A DNA stretch of 64,000 nt from Betaproteobacteria bacterium (lineage in GTDB: Bacteria > Pseudomonadota > Gammaproteobacteria > Burkholderiales > Casimicrobiaceae). Position numbers and translations under genes: made by a program. Numbering within the stretch: position 1 is the stretch's first letter; every line of letters begins with the position of its first letter. The notes under the pieces are model-generated. The model ran no database searches and was not told the DNA's origin. It saw only the letters and a list, made by a program, of their open reading frames with translations. Positions 10,432-19,669 of the stretch are shown here, one piece after another. Location of the stretch: contig READ01000009.1 of the NCBI GenBank assembly GCA_004293675.1, positions 62,001 through 126,000 of the forward strand, read 5' to 3'.

Positions 10432-11724
10432 ATGACCGCCCCCACAGACCGATACGGCAATTCACTCAGTACGGACGCTGCTACCGCCGCGCTCTATATC
10501 GAAGGCGTTGACGCGATGCTCTCCGCCAGCGATGACTTGATGGTTCGTAGTGATGCGGTCGTAGCGTCCGATCCCAATTTTGCGCTGGGACATGTACTGT
10601 GCGCTCGGTCTTTGGCGAGCTATGGACGTGGCTCAGAGGCGTTGCTTGCGATCAGCAAAGCTCGCGATATCCTGGTAAACACATTCAGCGTCTCAGATCG
10701 CGAGCGAGGTCACGTCCACGCGTTGGGTTTGCTGATCGAGGGCAGGGGCGCAGAAGCGCTCGTTGCGATCAAGTCACACCTTTCGATGTACCCGCGTGAC
10801 GCCGTGGTGTTGCAACCGGCTACGGGTATTTTCGGCTTGATTGGTTTCTCGGGTCGCATCGACCGCGAAGCGGAGTTTCTTGCGCTGATGAACGAGTACG
10901 CGGCGCATTATGCGAACGATTGGTGGTTCAGTTCGATTCACGCCTTTGCCGAGTGTGAGGCGGGGTTTCATGATGCAGCGGCTAAACGCGTGCAGCGTTC
11001 ACTTGAAATGAATCCTCGAAATGGCAACGCGGCGCATGTGCAAGCGCATTTGCACTACGAATTTCAGGATGACAACGGCGGCGCGGCGTTTCTGCGTGAG
11101 TGGCTGAGCGGGTATCCGAAAACGAGCTTGCTGCGAACGCATCTGTCGTGGCATTTGGCGCTCGTTGAACTCTCGCTCGGACGTGTTGACGCGGCGTGGC
11201 AGTTGTTTCGTGACGAGTTCGACACAACGCAAGCGCACGCGCCGCCGCTCAATGCCTTGACCGACATCGTGTCTTGGTTGTGGCGTGCTGAGCTTGCCGA
11301 GGGCGTGGCTCGACCGCAAGAATGGCAAGCCGTTGCTGAGCGCGTGGCTGTTGTGGTGCCCAAGTTCGGCGTGGTGTTTGGAGACGCGCATCGAGCCGTG
11401 ATGTACGCTAAGAGTGGTGATAGCAACGCACTCGCGGCGCTTCGTGAGGCTATCGCTGCGACAAGTGACACACGACCAGCGATGCGGGCAGCGGGTGTCG
11501 TGGGTGAAGCGTTGGTGGCTGCGACTGAAGCTCGCTGGCACGAAGTGATTGATCGACTTGAGTCGGTCGATGTCGATGTCGTGCGGATCGGCGGGAGCCG
11601 CGCTCAACGAGATTTGGTCGTGGCAACGCTCATGACAGCGCTGCATCAGACGGGGCAAACGGAGAGGCTCGCTTTGTTGCGAGCTCGACGTCCGCAGGTG
11701 AGGCCGCTACCGTTGATGCGATGA
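10432..11724 (+). CDS. Tetratricopeptide-repeat protein of the TTC38 type
   Basis: The 430-residue protein is almost wholly helical, with TPR-like pairs such as FALGHVLCARSLASYGRGSEAL, YANDWWFSSIHAFAECEAGF and MNPRNGNAAHVQAHLHYEFQDDNGGAAFLREWL. The last segment matches the conserved centre of the TTC38-like family. The family is widespread in proteobacteria and its function is not established. The start at 10432 follows an AGCAAGG element. An in-frame start at 10216 would give a low-complexity N-terminus not expected of the family. No signal peptide is present, so it is probably cytoplasmic. Confidence 0.75.
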   Translation: MTAPTDRYGNSLSTDAATAALYIEGVDAMLSASDDLMVRSDAVVASDPNFALGHVLCARSLASYGRGSEALLAISKARDILVNTFSVSDRERGHVHALGLLIEGRGAEALVAIKSHLSMYPRDAVVLQPATGIFGLIGFSGRIDREAEFLALMNEYAAHYANDWWFSSIHAFAECEAGFHDAAAKRVQRSLEMNPRNGNAAHVQAHLHYEFQDDNGGAAFLREWLSGYPKTSLLRTHLSWHLALVELSLGRVDAAWQLFRDEFDTTQAHAPPLNALTDIVSWLWRAELAEGVARPQEWQAVAERVAVVVPKFGVVFGDAHRAVMYAKSGDSNALAALREAIAATSDTRPAMRAAGVVGEALVAATEARWHEVIDRLESVDVDVVRIGGSRAQRDLVVATLMTALHQTGQTERLALLRARRPQVRPLPLMR

Positions 11725-11872
11725 ACGAAACGTGTGGGTGATGAACCGCTGCCTCAAAAAATGCGTCTTCAAGGCATTAGAAACGTCGCGCGAGCGTAAA
11801 TGGAACTACCATCCAAACTTTTTCATTCAATGCCATGCTAAATGGGGCATTCATAGCACTGAATGCGTATTT

Positions 11873-11931
11873 TGAAATGAGCAAAAAAAGTGACGAACAC
11901 CTTATTTCACAGGGCATAGCTAAATAAAGCT
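11873..11931 (+). repeat. Copy A of a three-copy intergenic element
   Basis: TGAAA at 11873, TATTTCA at 11903 and AAAGCT at 11926 give offsets of +30 and +23. The same offsets occur in the copies at 30162 and 52874. Here the inner stem is decayed (CCT/AGG only), but TGAAAT and ATTTCA can pair. It lies between convergent genes in AT-rich sequence. Confidence 0.6.
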
Positions 11932-11966
11932 AGGAAACTTCAAACGCCGAGTAAGGTCAGTTCGAA

Positions 11967-12944
11967 TCAACCCATCGTCACAACAATTTTGCCCATCGCT
12001 TTGCGGGTTGAGAGTCGTTTCAGCGCATCGATCACGCCGTCAAGCGGCACTCGCTCGGTGATGGCAATGGGCAGTTTTCCCTCAGCAAACCAGGCTCCGA
12101 GCTGCTGCACGTTTCGCAGGTGACCTTTGGGATCGCGCGCCACGCTGTCACCCCAAAACACGCCCAAAATTTGCCGCTCAGAGAGCAGCGCTAAGTTCAA
12201 CGGAATTTTTGGAATGTCACCGGCTGCGAAGCCGATCACCAAGTAGCGCCCACGCCATCCGAGGCTTCGGAGTGCCGGTTCGGCATAGACGCCACCGACG
12301 GCGTCATAGACCATCTCAACGCCTTTTTTACCAACGATTGCGGTGACCTGTTCGCGCCAGTTTTCTTTCGTGTAGTCGACCAAATGATCGGCACCGAGCG
12401 ATTTGCACAGCGCTAGTTTTTCGTCATTCGATGCCGCGGCTATCACAGTCGCGCCCATCAGTTTCGCGAGCTGAATCGCCGCCGTTCCCACGCCGCCTGA
12501 TGCGCCGAGAATCAATACTGTTTCTCCCGGCTTGAGCGCGCCCACGTCTTGCAGCGCATGCAGCGTCGTGGCGTAGGTGAATACGAACGAAGCACCTTCA
12601 TCGAAGCTCATCGCTGGCGGCAGCGGTGCCAAACGAACAGCTGGCGCTTCGGCGTACTCAGCGAACCCGCCTTGTCCGATGGGCGCAATCACTCGGTCGC
12701 CCACTTTGAAATGGGTGACGCCTTCACCTACAGAGTGCACTACACCCGCATATTCAGCGCCTGGCACGAAGGGCGTGGGTGGCTTGATTTGATAGAGCCC
12801 TTGACACATCAATGCGTCGGGAAAGTTGAGCGACGCTGCCTTGACGGCAATCACCACGTGACCTGCTTTGGGCTCTGGGATCGGTAGTGCTTCGATGCTG
12901 AGCTGGTCGAGCGGTGCGAATTGTTTGCAGAGCAGAGCGCGCAT
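11967..12944 (-). CDS. NADPH:quinone oxidoreductase-like zinc-free MDR protein
   Basis: The 325-residue medium-chain reductase starts MRALLCKQFAPLDQLSIEAL and has the nucleotide-binding motif LILGASGGVGTAAIQLAKLMGA plus a VYDAVGG segment. It lacks the structural-zinc cysteines of alcohol dehydrogenases, so it belongs to the quinone oxidoreductase/crotonyl-CoA-reductase-like branch. The start at 12944 is preferred; an in-frame start at 13067 would overlap the fumarylacetoacetase gene. It is the last gene of the minus-strand homogentisate operon, 50 bases after fahA. Its substrate is unknown. Confidence 0.85.
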   Translation of the reverse strand: MRALLCKQFAPLDQLSIEALPIPEPKAGHVVIAVKAASLNFPDALMCQGLYQIKPPTPFVPGAEYAGVVHSVGEGVTHFKVGDRVIAPIGQGGFAEYAEAPAVRLAPLPPAMSFDEGASFVFTYATTLHALQDVGALKPGETVLILGASGGVGTAAIQLAKLMGATVIAAASNDEKLALCKSLGADHLVDYTKENWREQVTAIVGKKGVEMVYDAVGGVYAEPALRSLGWRGRYLVIGFAAGDIPKIPLNLALLSERQILGVFWGDSVARDPKGHLRNVQQLGAWFAEGKLPIAITERVPLDGVIDALKRLSTRKAMGKIVVTMG

Positions 12945-12994
12945 GGTCAAAGTCTTTCTAAGTAGGGTGAGAGCCGCGAACGACGGCTTCGCGT

Positions 12995-14314
12995 TTAGGT
13001 TGTGGCGGGGAGGATGGTGCCGCGACACTCGCCAAATCCGATTCGCACAGCGCTGTCGGATTGGCAAAACGCGCGGATGACAATCGCATCGCCATCTTCA
13101 AGAAAGGTGCGCATTTGACCATTGCTCATCGCGATCGATTTCTTACCGCCTTCAGTCATTTCGAGCAGACTGCCAAGCGAATCTGGCGTGGGTCCGGACA
13201 GCGTACCCGTGCCGAGCAAATCGCCTGATTGCAGGTTGCAACCGTTTACGGTGTGGTGGGCAACGAGCTGCTGCGGCGTCCAATAGGCAGCGTCCTTGAA
13301 ATTGCCATTGCATAGGACTTGCGGCGCGACGCCGGCATCACGCATGGCTTGCGTCTCGAGCGAGAGTTCAAGCGCGATGTTGACAGAGCCACGCTGTGAG
13401 TTGCGATCCGACGTGAGATAAGGCAGCGGCTGTGGATCGGCTGCGTCGCGAACAAACGGTGCGCGAAACGGCGCAAGTGCTTCGCTTGTCACCACCCACG
13501 GTGAAATCGTAGTTCCAAAATTCTTCGACAGGAACGGGCCGAGCGGTTGATATTCCCACCCCTGAATATCGCGTGCCGACCAATCGTTAAGCAAACACAT
13601 GCCAAAAATATTGTCGAACGCTTGGTCGACGCTAACACTCGTGCCCAGTGCGTTGCTGCTGCCAATAAACAGTCCCATTTCGAGCTCGAAATCGAGCCGA
13701 CGTGAAGCCTGCGTGACCGGTACCGTTTGTCCTGCGCCGCAGACCTGTCCCACAGGGCGTTTAAGCGATTGCCCCGCCACACCAATCGATGAGCTACGTC
13801 CGTGATAGCCAATCGGAACCCATTTGTAGTTGGGCAACAGCGGCTGGTCGGGACGAAACAGTTTGCCAACGTTGGTCGCGTGATGTACCGACGCGTAAAA
13901 ATCAGTGTAGTCGCCGATTCTTGCGGGCAGATCGTATTCAACGTCGGCTTGTGGAACCAGGCAGCCGCGCAACACGCCCTCGTGGGGCGAATCGATTGAT
14001 AGCAAACGTGACAGCGACGCACGTAGCGCACTCCATGCGGGCGCCCCGAGCGACATGAGTCGATTGAGCGACGAATCGCTACACGTTTGAACCGCTTGCG
14101 CCGCGTCACCCGAAAGCAAATGCATTTTTCCAAGCGCGGTCAGATCGAGCACCTGATCGCCAATGGCTACACCGCAGCGAAAATCTTCTTTACTGCCTGC
14201 GCGACGAAACACCGCGAACGGCAGGTTTTGAATAGGGAAATCGGTGCTGCCGGAGTTGGCTGAGTCAACGAAGCTCTTGAGCGCGGGATTGTGGGTGTCG
14301 TTTACAAAAATCAT
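12995..14314 (-). CDS. fahA: Fumarylacetoacetase
   Basis: This 439-residue protein has the two-domain fumarylacetoacetase layout: an SH3-like N-terminal domain and a catalytic C-terminal domain. The motif DYTDFYASVHHATNVGKLFRP holds the metal Asp and catalytic His. RLDFELEMGLFIG, NDWSARDIQGWEYQPLGPF and NGQMRTFLEDGD supply further metal and substrate residues. It hydrolyses fumarylacetoacetate to fumarate and acetoacetate, the last step of tyrosine/homogentisate catabolism. It lies 44 bases downstream of hmgA in the same operon. Confidence 0.95.
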   Translation of the reverse strand: MIFVNDTHNPALKSFVDSANSGSTDFPIQNLPFAVFRRAGSKEDFRCGVAIGDQVLDLTALGKMHLLSGDAAQAVQTCSDSSLNRLMSLGAPAWSALRASLSRLLSIDSPHEGVLRGCLVPQADVEYDLPARIGDYTDFYASVHHATNVGKLFRPDQPLLPNYKWVPIGYHGRSSSIGVAGQSLKRPVGQVCGAGQTVPVTQASRRLDFELEMGLFIGSSNALGTSVSVDQAFDNIFGMCLLNDWSARDIQGWEYQPLGPFLSKNFGTTISPWVVTSEALAPFRAPFVRDAADPQPLPYLTSDRNSQRGSVNIALELSLETQAMRDAGVAPQVLCNGNFKDAAYWTPQQLVAHHTVNGCNLQSGDLLGTGTLSGPTPDSLGSLLEMTEGGKKSIAMSNGQMRTFLEDGDAIVIRAFCQSDSAVRIGFGECRGTILPATT

Positions 14315-14358
14315 CCCGCCATTGTAGGCGGCAAGCTACAAACCGCTGGAGCTAAACG

Positions 14359-15672
14359 CTATGGTTTATCAGCATTAAAGTTTTTCTTTAAACCGAGCCA
14401 GCAATCGGAATAATTGGCTTGCAGTTGTGTACTTTCCAACGCGCTTCGCGTAGGGCGGATCACCGTTCGCGTTTCAAACATAAACGCCATGGTGTCGGTG
14501 ATGTGGTGCGGCTTCGTGGTGTCTGCGCTTGAGGCCTTGGCAAAGGTCTCCGCATCGGGGCCGTGGCCGGTCATGCAATTGTGCAAGCTTGCCCCGCCGG
14601 GCGAAAAGCCGTCGGCCTTTGCGTCGTACGCGCCGTGTACCAAGCCCATGAATTCGCTCGCCACGTTGCGATGAAACCACGGCGGGCGGAAGGTATCTTG
14701 GGCCACCAAAATGCGCGGCGGAAAAATAACGAAATCGATGTTGCTCACACCGGGCGAATCGCTCGCTGAATGCAGCACCAAAAAGATCGATGGATCAGGG
14801 TGGTCATAGCTGATCGAGCCGATGGTGTTGTGCTTGCGCAAATCGTATTTGTAAGGCGCACAGTTGCCGTGCCAAGCGACTACATCAAGTGGTGAGTGAT
14901 CCATCTCGGCGGACCACAAGTTGCCCATGAATTTAGCAATCAACTCAAACGGCTGATCGCGATCCTCGTACCAAGCGGTTGGCGTCAAAAAGTCGCGCGA
15001 ATTGGCGAGCCCGTTTGAACCAATGGGCCCCAAGTCAGGCAATCGAAAATTCGCACCGAAGTTTTCACAGATGTAGCCACGCGCAGTTGCATCGATCAAT
15101 TCAACGCGAAAGCGAACACCGCGGGGTATCACCACAATTTCCTGCGGCTCAACATCGATCACGCCGAGCTCGGTGCAAAAGCGCAGACGACCGAGTTGCG
15201 GCACGATCAACAGCTCTCCGTCCGCGTTATAAAACGCACGCTGCGTCATCGACTGATTACACGCGTACAGGTGAATGCCCGCGCCGGTCTGCGAATGCGG
15301 ATCGCCGTTGCCCGCGTAGGTCACGATGCCGTCAACGAAATCCGTCGGCGTGGTGGGCAGTGGCAGCGGATTCCATCGTAGCTGGTTGGGCGGTGTGACG
15401 GCGCTGGCGAAATCACTGGTGAACGGATGTGTTGCCGTTGCGCTTTTGTACGGAGCAAAGCGCTTGTGCGTTGCCGCTGGGCGTATCCGGTACATCCACG
15501 TACGCCGGTTGTCTGCACGCGGGGCAGTGAATGCCGTGGCGTTGAGCTGCTCTGCGTAGAGTCCGTAGGGCGCGCGCTGCGGGGAATTGCGACCTTGTGG
15601 CAGCGCACCAGGCAGAGCCTCCGTTGCGAACTCGTTGCCGAATCCAGTTTGGTAATTAAGCGTTGCGTTCAT
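14359..15672 (-). CDS. hmgA: Homogentisate 1,2-dioxygenase
   Basis: The 437-residue iron dioxygenase is full length. It begins with the conserved [19 protein letters not shown] segment and carries the iron-site region [35 protein letters not shown], where His and Glu ligands of the family fall. It opens homogentisate to maleylacetoacetate using oxygen. The ATG overlaps the stop of the DUF2783 gene (ATGA), indicating coupled translation. No maleylacetoacetate isomerase gene is present in the window, so it must be elsewhere or the step is glutathione-independent. Confidence 0.96.
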   Translation of the reverse strand: MNATLNYQTGFGNEFATEALPGALPQGRNSPQRAPYGLYAEQLNATAFTAPRADNRRTWMYRIRPAATHKRFAPYKSATATHPFTSDFASAVTPPNQLRWNPLPLPTTPTDFVDGIVTYAGNGDPHSQTGAGIHLYACNQSMTQRAFYNADGELLIVPQLGRLRFCTELGVIDVEPQEIVVIPRGVRFRVELIDATARGYICENFGANFRLPDLGPIGSNGLANSRDFLTPTAWYEDRDQPFELIAKFMGNLWSAEMDHSPLDVVAWHGNCAPYKYDLRKHNTIGSISYDHPDPSIFLVLHSASDSPGVSNIDFVIFPPRILVAQDTFRPPWFHRNVASEFMGLVHGAYDAKADGFSPGGASLHNCMTGHGPDAETFAKASSADTTKPHHITDTMAFMFETRTVIRPTRSALESTQLQANYSDCWLGLKKNFNADKP

Positions 15673-15866
15673 GGCTGTGCCTCACTATCCCGAGCGCGCC
15701 GCATCGCATCGTGCAGCACCGACACATCGCCGATGTGGTTGGCAAGCAGTAGCACTAACTTGGCGTTGACCAAGTGACTCTGTTCGGTGGTGAGTTCGCG
15801 GTGCATATCGATCAGCGCTTCGTAAAACGCATCGGGGTTGGCTAAGTTGGGTTCAATATTAAGCAT
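15669..15866 (-). CDS. DUF2783 small protein of the homogentisate cluster
   Basis: This 65-residue helical protein ([25 protein letters not shown]...) matches the DUF2783 family, commonly found next to hmgA and an FAD hydroxylase in Burkholderiales. Its function is not known. The ATG at 15866 is chosen because it gives the usual family N-terminus. A TTG at 15878 directly after the upstream stop would add four residues. Overlap with hmgA suggests the two are made together. Confidence 0.8.
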   Translation of the reverse strand: MLNIEPNLANPDAFYEALIDMHRELTTEQSHLVNAKLVLLLANHIGDVSVLHDAMRRARDSEAQP

Positions 15867-15878
15867 ACTTTCGCGCAA

Positions 15879-17492
15879 TCATTGTGCGTTTTTGCCGAGG
15901 GCGCGATTGACTGCGCGTTGAATACTCTGCTCATCGTAGGTATGCCAGCGCGCGCAGACGTGCTGGTCCGGTCGGAAAAGGTAGGTTGTGCCCACCCGCT
16001 CGCTGTAGCGATGTTTCCAATCGCCGGAGGGTTCGGCAAACACCGTTTGATTTTCGCGTTGATCTGCTCCGACAATGGTGATCTTTAGCGTGTTCGCATC
16101 GATGAGCTGCACGACTGTGAATGTCTTTCCAATGAGCGACAAAAACCAGCAGTGGCGGCCGTCAACCTGAACTGGCGCATCAACAGCGGGAGCACCGAGC
16201 GCGACGCCCTTGTTAAACGAGGTGTCGTCACCTGGTGTCGAAAGCGGTGAGTCAGCGTAGGTGCTGGGCATGGACAGCCGCCCCGAATTCACGATGCGTC
16301 GCGCAAACGGATGATCTCGTGCGAGCTCCAACACAGCGTTACGAAAGAGCTTGCTGACTTCGCTTTTGGGCGTAATGAAATCCGTCGAGCGGGTTGAATT
16401 CATGATGTTTTCATCGGCGGCGAATTCGCGCTCAGCGCAATACGAATCGATGAGAGCATCGGGCGCTGCACCGTTGACGACCGCTGCGAGCTTCCAGCCC
16501 AAGTTGTCGGCATCTTGAATACCTGAGTTGGCACCGCGCGCGCCGAAGGGCGAAACGCCGTGCGCGCTATCCCCGGCGAAGAGCACACGGCCATGCCGAA
16601 ATTTCTCCATGCGCATGCATGCAAAGGTGTAGACGCTGACCCATTCCAGTTCGAACGCAGTGTCAGCCCCGAGTAATGCTCGAACCCGCGGCAGCACGTT
16701 CTCAGGACGCTTTTCGAGCTCCGGATCGGCGTCCCAACCCAGCTGAAAATCAATTCGCCACACGTCGTCGGGCTGCTTATGTAACAGCACCGATTGGTTG
16801 GGATGAAACGGTGGATCAAACCAAAACCAGCGTTCGGTGGGGAAGGGCGCGGTCATCTTCACATCAGCGATCAGGAACCGATCACGAAACACCTGTCCTT
16901 TGCTCTCCTGACCGATGAAGCCGCGAATGGGCGAGCGCGCACCGTCGCAAGCAACAACGTAGCGTGCGTTGATGGAATGGATTCCGTCGGGCGTGTCGAC
17001 GCTGAGCGTGACACTTTCATCGCCTTGCGTGACGCCGACGACTTTGTTTTTCCAGCGTAGATCAACGTTGCTCTCTGCTCTCGCAGCGTCGTTCAAAAAC
17101 GCTTCAACGTAGTATTGCTGCAAGTTGATAAACGCGGGCCGCTGATGATTGCGCTCCGGCAGCAAATTGAATTCGTAGAGCAATTGTTCGCGCAAAAACA
17201 CTTTGCCAACGTTCCACGAAACGCCTTTGTTCACGCAGCGCTCGCCGATGCCCAAACGATCAAAAATTTCGAGCGTTCGTTTGGCGAAACATATCGCTCG
17301 CGAACCTGTCGACAGCCGATGATCGTCGTCAAGCACGACGACGGGAATGCCTTTCTTGGCGAGATCAATCGCAAGCGTTAAGCCCACAGGCCCGGCACCC
17401 ACGATCACGACGGGATGCAACGCCGCGACGGGCGAGTCTTGATCCGCGCTGCGCACGTAATCGAACGTTTGCGCTGGGTGGTTCACGTCCAT
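15879..17492 (-). CDS. FAD-dependent aromatic hydroxylase (MhpA/PheA type)
   Basis: The 537-residue flavoprotein monooxygenase has the FAD motifs VVIVGAGPVGLTLAIDLAKKG near residue 29, an internal CDGARSPIR and GDSAHGVSPFGARGANSGIQDADNLGWKL. A C-terminal thioredoxin-like domain (about 430-530) without obvious catalytic cysteines follows, as in phenol and 3-(3-hydroxyphenyl)propionate hydroxylases. Its place ahead of DUF2783-hmgA-fahA suggests it makes homogentisate or a related quinol from a hydroxyphenylacetate. That substrate is inferred. It starts 21 bases after the metallo-hydrolase-like gene. Confidence 0.85.
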   Translation of the reverse strand: MDVNHPAQTFDYVRSADQDSPVAALHPVVIVGAGPVGLTLAIDLAKKGIPVVVLDDDHRLSTGSRAICFAKRTLEIFDRLGIGERCVNKGVSWNVGKVFLREQLLYEFNLLPERNHQRPAFINLQQYYVEAFLNDAARAESNVDLRWKNKVVGVTQGDESVTLSVDTPDGIHSINARYVVACDGARSPIRGFIGQESKGQVFRDRFLIADVKMTAPFPTERWFWFDPPFHPNQSVLLHKQPDDVWRIDFQLGWDADPELEKRPENVLPRVRALLGADTAFELEWVSVYTFACMRMEKFRHGRVLFAGDSAHGVSPFGARGANSGIQDADNLGWKLAAVVNGAAPDALIDSYCAEREFAADENIMNSTRSTDFITPKSEVSKLFRNAVLELARDHPFARRIVNSGRLSMPSTYADSPLSTPGDDTSFNKGVALGAPAVDAPVQVDGRHCWFLSLIGKTFTVVQLIDANTLKITIVGADQRENQTVFAEPSGDWKHRYSERVGTTYLFRPDQHVCARWHTYDEQSIQRAVNRALGKNAQ

Positions 17493-17513
17493 CGCGTCTG
17501 CGACCGAATTAGT

Positions 17514-18473
17514 TCATTGGCCTTCGAGCGCAGCCCACATTTCCTGATCGCGCTTATCCGTCCAAATGCGCGGGTGGGTGTGGCCGGTCGCAAGATCGTA
17601 GGCGCGAGTCACATCAAACGGCATACAGTGATCAAAGATGACCCAGTGGCCGTATTTGGGCTTCATCGCGGCGAATGTGCGCTTGTAGACAGCGTTGAGA
17701 GTCTCACCCTTTTGAGCGCCGATCTTGACATTGGCGTAAAGATCGGTGACGAACTCTTTGGTACCGCGAAGGCCAGCGGCGACCAGCTCAGGCGTTTGGA
17801 GCGCTGCACCGCGACCGGGTACGAGCTTCTCGGGCTTGAGCGCCGCAATCGCGTCGAGCGTGGCCGGCCAGTCTTCGAAGTAGGCGTCGCCCGCATAGGG
17901 GGTTGCGTCGAATTCAACCAAGTCGCCGGAGAAGCAAATTTTCTGCGATGGAATCCATGCGATCGTGTCACCCTTGGTGTGACCGCGACCCACTTGCATG
18001 ATTTTGACTTCGAGAGAACCTAGCCACAAACTCATCTCGCCTTGAAAGGTGATGGTGGGCCAAGTCATTCCGGGTGGCACCGATTCGACCGCGTTAAAGA
18101 GCCTTGGAAAGCGACCAATTTCACTGGCCTTATCTTGTTCGCCGCGCTCAACGATTAGGTCGTAGGTGTCCCGGGATGCGATGATGTGATCAGCGCCATA
18201 AGCCGATGCGCCCAGCACTCGAACAGCGTGGTAGTGCGACAGCAAGATGTATTTGATGGGCTTATCGGTGACTTCGCGGATCCGGCGGATCACGTCTTGC
18301 GCCATCACCGGTGTGGCTTGGGTGTCGATCACCATGACTGCGTTGTCGCCAATGATGATGCCGGTGTTGGGGTCGCCCTCTGCGGTGTAGGCGTAAGCGT
18401 TGTCAGAGAGCTTGTCAAAGCTCACTTTTTTGACTTCGAGGTCGGCGTGGCTGGCAAATTTTTTGGTCGACAT
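17514..18473 (-). CDS. MBL-fold metallo-hydrolase with altered metal motif
   Basis: The 319-residue protein has the metallo-beta-lactamase fold: a first strand set ending in AVMVIDTQ, the SHYHAVRVLG loop, VGRGHTKGD, FSGDLVEFD and a late FDHCMPFD. The canonical HxHxDH motif reads H80-Y-H82-A-V84-R85, so the Asp and third His are replaced. Binding of the second zinc should be lost or changed. It is the first gene of the homogentisate operon and is the most promoter-proximal product. A thioesterase, lactonase or binding role is possible; none can be chosen from sequence. Confidence 0.82.
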   Translation of the reverse strand: MSTKKFASHADLEVKKVSFDKLSDNAYAYTAEGDPNTGIIIGDNAVMVIDTQATPVMAQDVIRRIREVTDKPIKYILLSHYHAVRVLGASAYGADHIIASRDTYDLIVERGEQDKASEIGRFPRLFNAVESVPPGMTWPTITFQGEMSLWLGSLEVKIMQVGRGHTKGDTIAWIPSQKICFSGDLVEFDATPYAGDAYFEDWPATLDAIAALKPEKLVPGRGAALQTPELVAAGLRGTKEFVTDLYANVKIGAQKGETLNAVYKRTFAAMKPKYGHWVIFDHCMPFDVTRAYDLATGHTHPRIWTDKRDQEMWAALEGQ

Positions 18474-18518
18474 AGTGGTGGTCTCGAAATACGTTACGCG
18501 ATGAATTTGGTGATTATG

Positions 18519-18560
18519 ACAAATTTGCTCTATGCAAACTAATTTGTAATTAACAAATTA
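18519..18560 (-). promoter_or_regulatory. Palindromic operators before the homogentisate operon
   Basis: A perfect 8+8 inverted repeat TAATTTGT-N5-ACAAATTA spans 18540-18560. A second 5+5 repeat, TTTGC-TCTAT-GCAAA, spans 18524-18538 right beside it. Both lie 50-90 bases upstream of the first start codon (18473, minus strand). The AT-rich dyads suit a MarR/IclR/GntR-type repressor responding to homogentisate or a precursor. No regulator gene is adjacent. Confidence 0.55.
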
Positions 18561-18771
18561 CTTTACAACGGCACTACTGCATTTCGCCATACAAAATATG
18601 GCCTGCATGTCATTTATGACTAGTATCGAAAGTAATAAAACATTGAACTAAGTCCATATCTAACAGGGCATTCCAATGAATGGCTGGAAGTGAAGCGTCG
18701 CAACAGTGTGTTGGGTTTGTCCCGGCTCATTGATGCAGGCTCTACCTCGCAAACTGAACCAAGGAGCCGCG

Positions 18772-19524
18772 CTAGCGCTGCGCCTTAGCGCACCGAAATC
18801 CGATGTAGACCACCGCCGTGTTTGCTGGTTTTGTTTGCAGATGATCGCGGTGCATCTGAGCCGCACCGTACCACCACGAACCGCCACGGGTGGGTCTGGC
18901 CTCAGCGTTGCCGCCTTGTGTCCACTCCCAAACATTGCCGCCCATATCGTAGAGTCCGTTTACGCCAGGGGGTGTTGTGCGCACTTGGACATGACCGCTG
19001 CCAATCGACGTAAAGCGCGGTTGTGCGTAGGGCTTGTCGCCTTTGATGGGGCCGCAATCCTTGAGACAGTTTGCACCCACCGCAGAATTGCCCGTGGGAT
19101 ACGGGTAAGTGTTGCCTGACGTGAGGCCAGACGGCGGCGAAGCGCGGCGTTCGGTGTAGGCAGCCTCTATCCATTCCGCATCGCTAGGCAATCGCTTGCC
19201 TGCCCAAGCACAGTAGGCCGCCGCTTCGTCGTAGGTGAGATGCACCGCTGGCTCGTTCGGGTTGGCCACGATGCCAAAGGGTGTCCGCCAATTCCAACCA
19301 GCACGCTGAACCCAACCGCCTTCAAATGTGCTGCCGCCACCGGAGCGCTCGGCTTGCGACACGAATCCAGTTGCACGAGCAAATCGTGTGACTTGCTCGA
19401 TGGTGACTTCGTGCGCATCAATCGAAAAATTGCCGATCGTTTGTATCGGGGCTGTGTCGACGGGCTGGGCGAGTACTACCGCACTAAGCAGCAGATGGGT
19501 GGCGAAGATGATCAGGCGCTTCAT
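18772..19524 (-). CDS. Exported SUMF1/formylglycine-enzyme-like protein
   Basis: The 250-residue protein starts MKRLIIFATHLLLSAVVLAQ, a cleavable signal peptide, so it is periplasmic. The mature part is a single SUMF1 (formylglycine-generating enzyme) domain: IDAHEVTIEQVTRFARATGF, AVHLTYDEAAAYCAWAGKRLPSDAEWIEAA, NGLYDMGGNVWEWTQG and RGGSWWYGAAQMHRD...IGFRCAK. The copper-binding cysteine pair of true sulfatase-activating enzymes falls in the RGGS segment, and here that stretch has none. It is probably a non-catalytic or ligand-binding relative. An upstream in-frame start at 19545 adds seven residues and is less likely. Confidence 0.82.
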   Translation of the reverse strand: MKRLIIFATHLLLSAVVLAQPVDTAPIQTIGNFSIDAHEVTIEQVTRFARATGFVSQAERSGGGSTFEGGWVQRAGWNWRTPFGIVANPNEPAVHLTYDEAAAYCAWAGKRLPSDAEWIEAAYTERRASPPSGLTSGNTYPYPTGNSAVGANCLKDCGPIKGDKPYAQPRFTSIGSGHVQVRTTPPGVNGLYDMGGNVWEWTQGGNAEARPTRGGSWWYGAAQMHRDHLQTKPANTAVVYIGFRCAKAQR

Positions 19525-19643
19525 GGTGCTTGAATTCTGAAGCACGCCGCTCAGTCAGGCAAGCGGATTAACGCCGCGCCTCAAAGTCATCTCTAATCAA
19601 AGCAAAGCAAGTTAAGGCTGCTAGACCTGTTCTCTCGGGTGAA

Positions 19644-19668
19644 CAACGCTGCAACGTGCCCAGCGTTG
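19644..19668 (-). terminator. Hairpin at the end of the sulfur operon
   Basis: A perfect 8-base stem CAACGCTG/CAGCGTTG with a 9-base loop starts two bases after the cysN stop. There is no T run on the minus strand, so it may stabilise the 3' end or act as a weak terminator. Confidence 0.35.
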
Positions 19669-19669
19669 C

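Noticed and set aside
18583-18605. A GCCAT-ATTTTGT-ATGGC hairpin on the minus strand resembling copy C of the repeated element
   Set aside because: The core differs and neither TGAAA nor AAAGCT appears at the conserved offsets, so it is probably chance or a distant relic.
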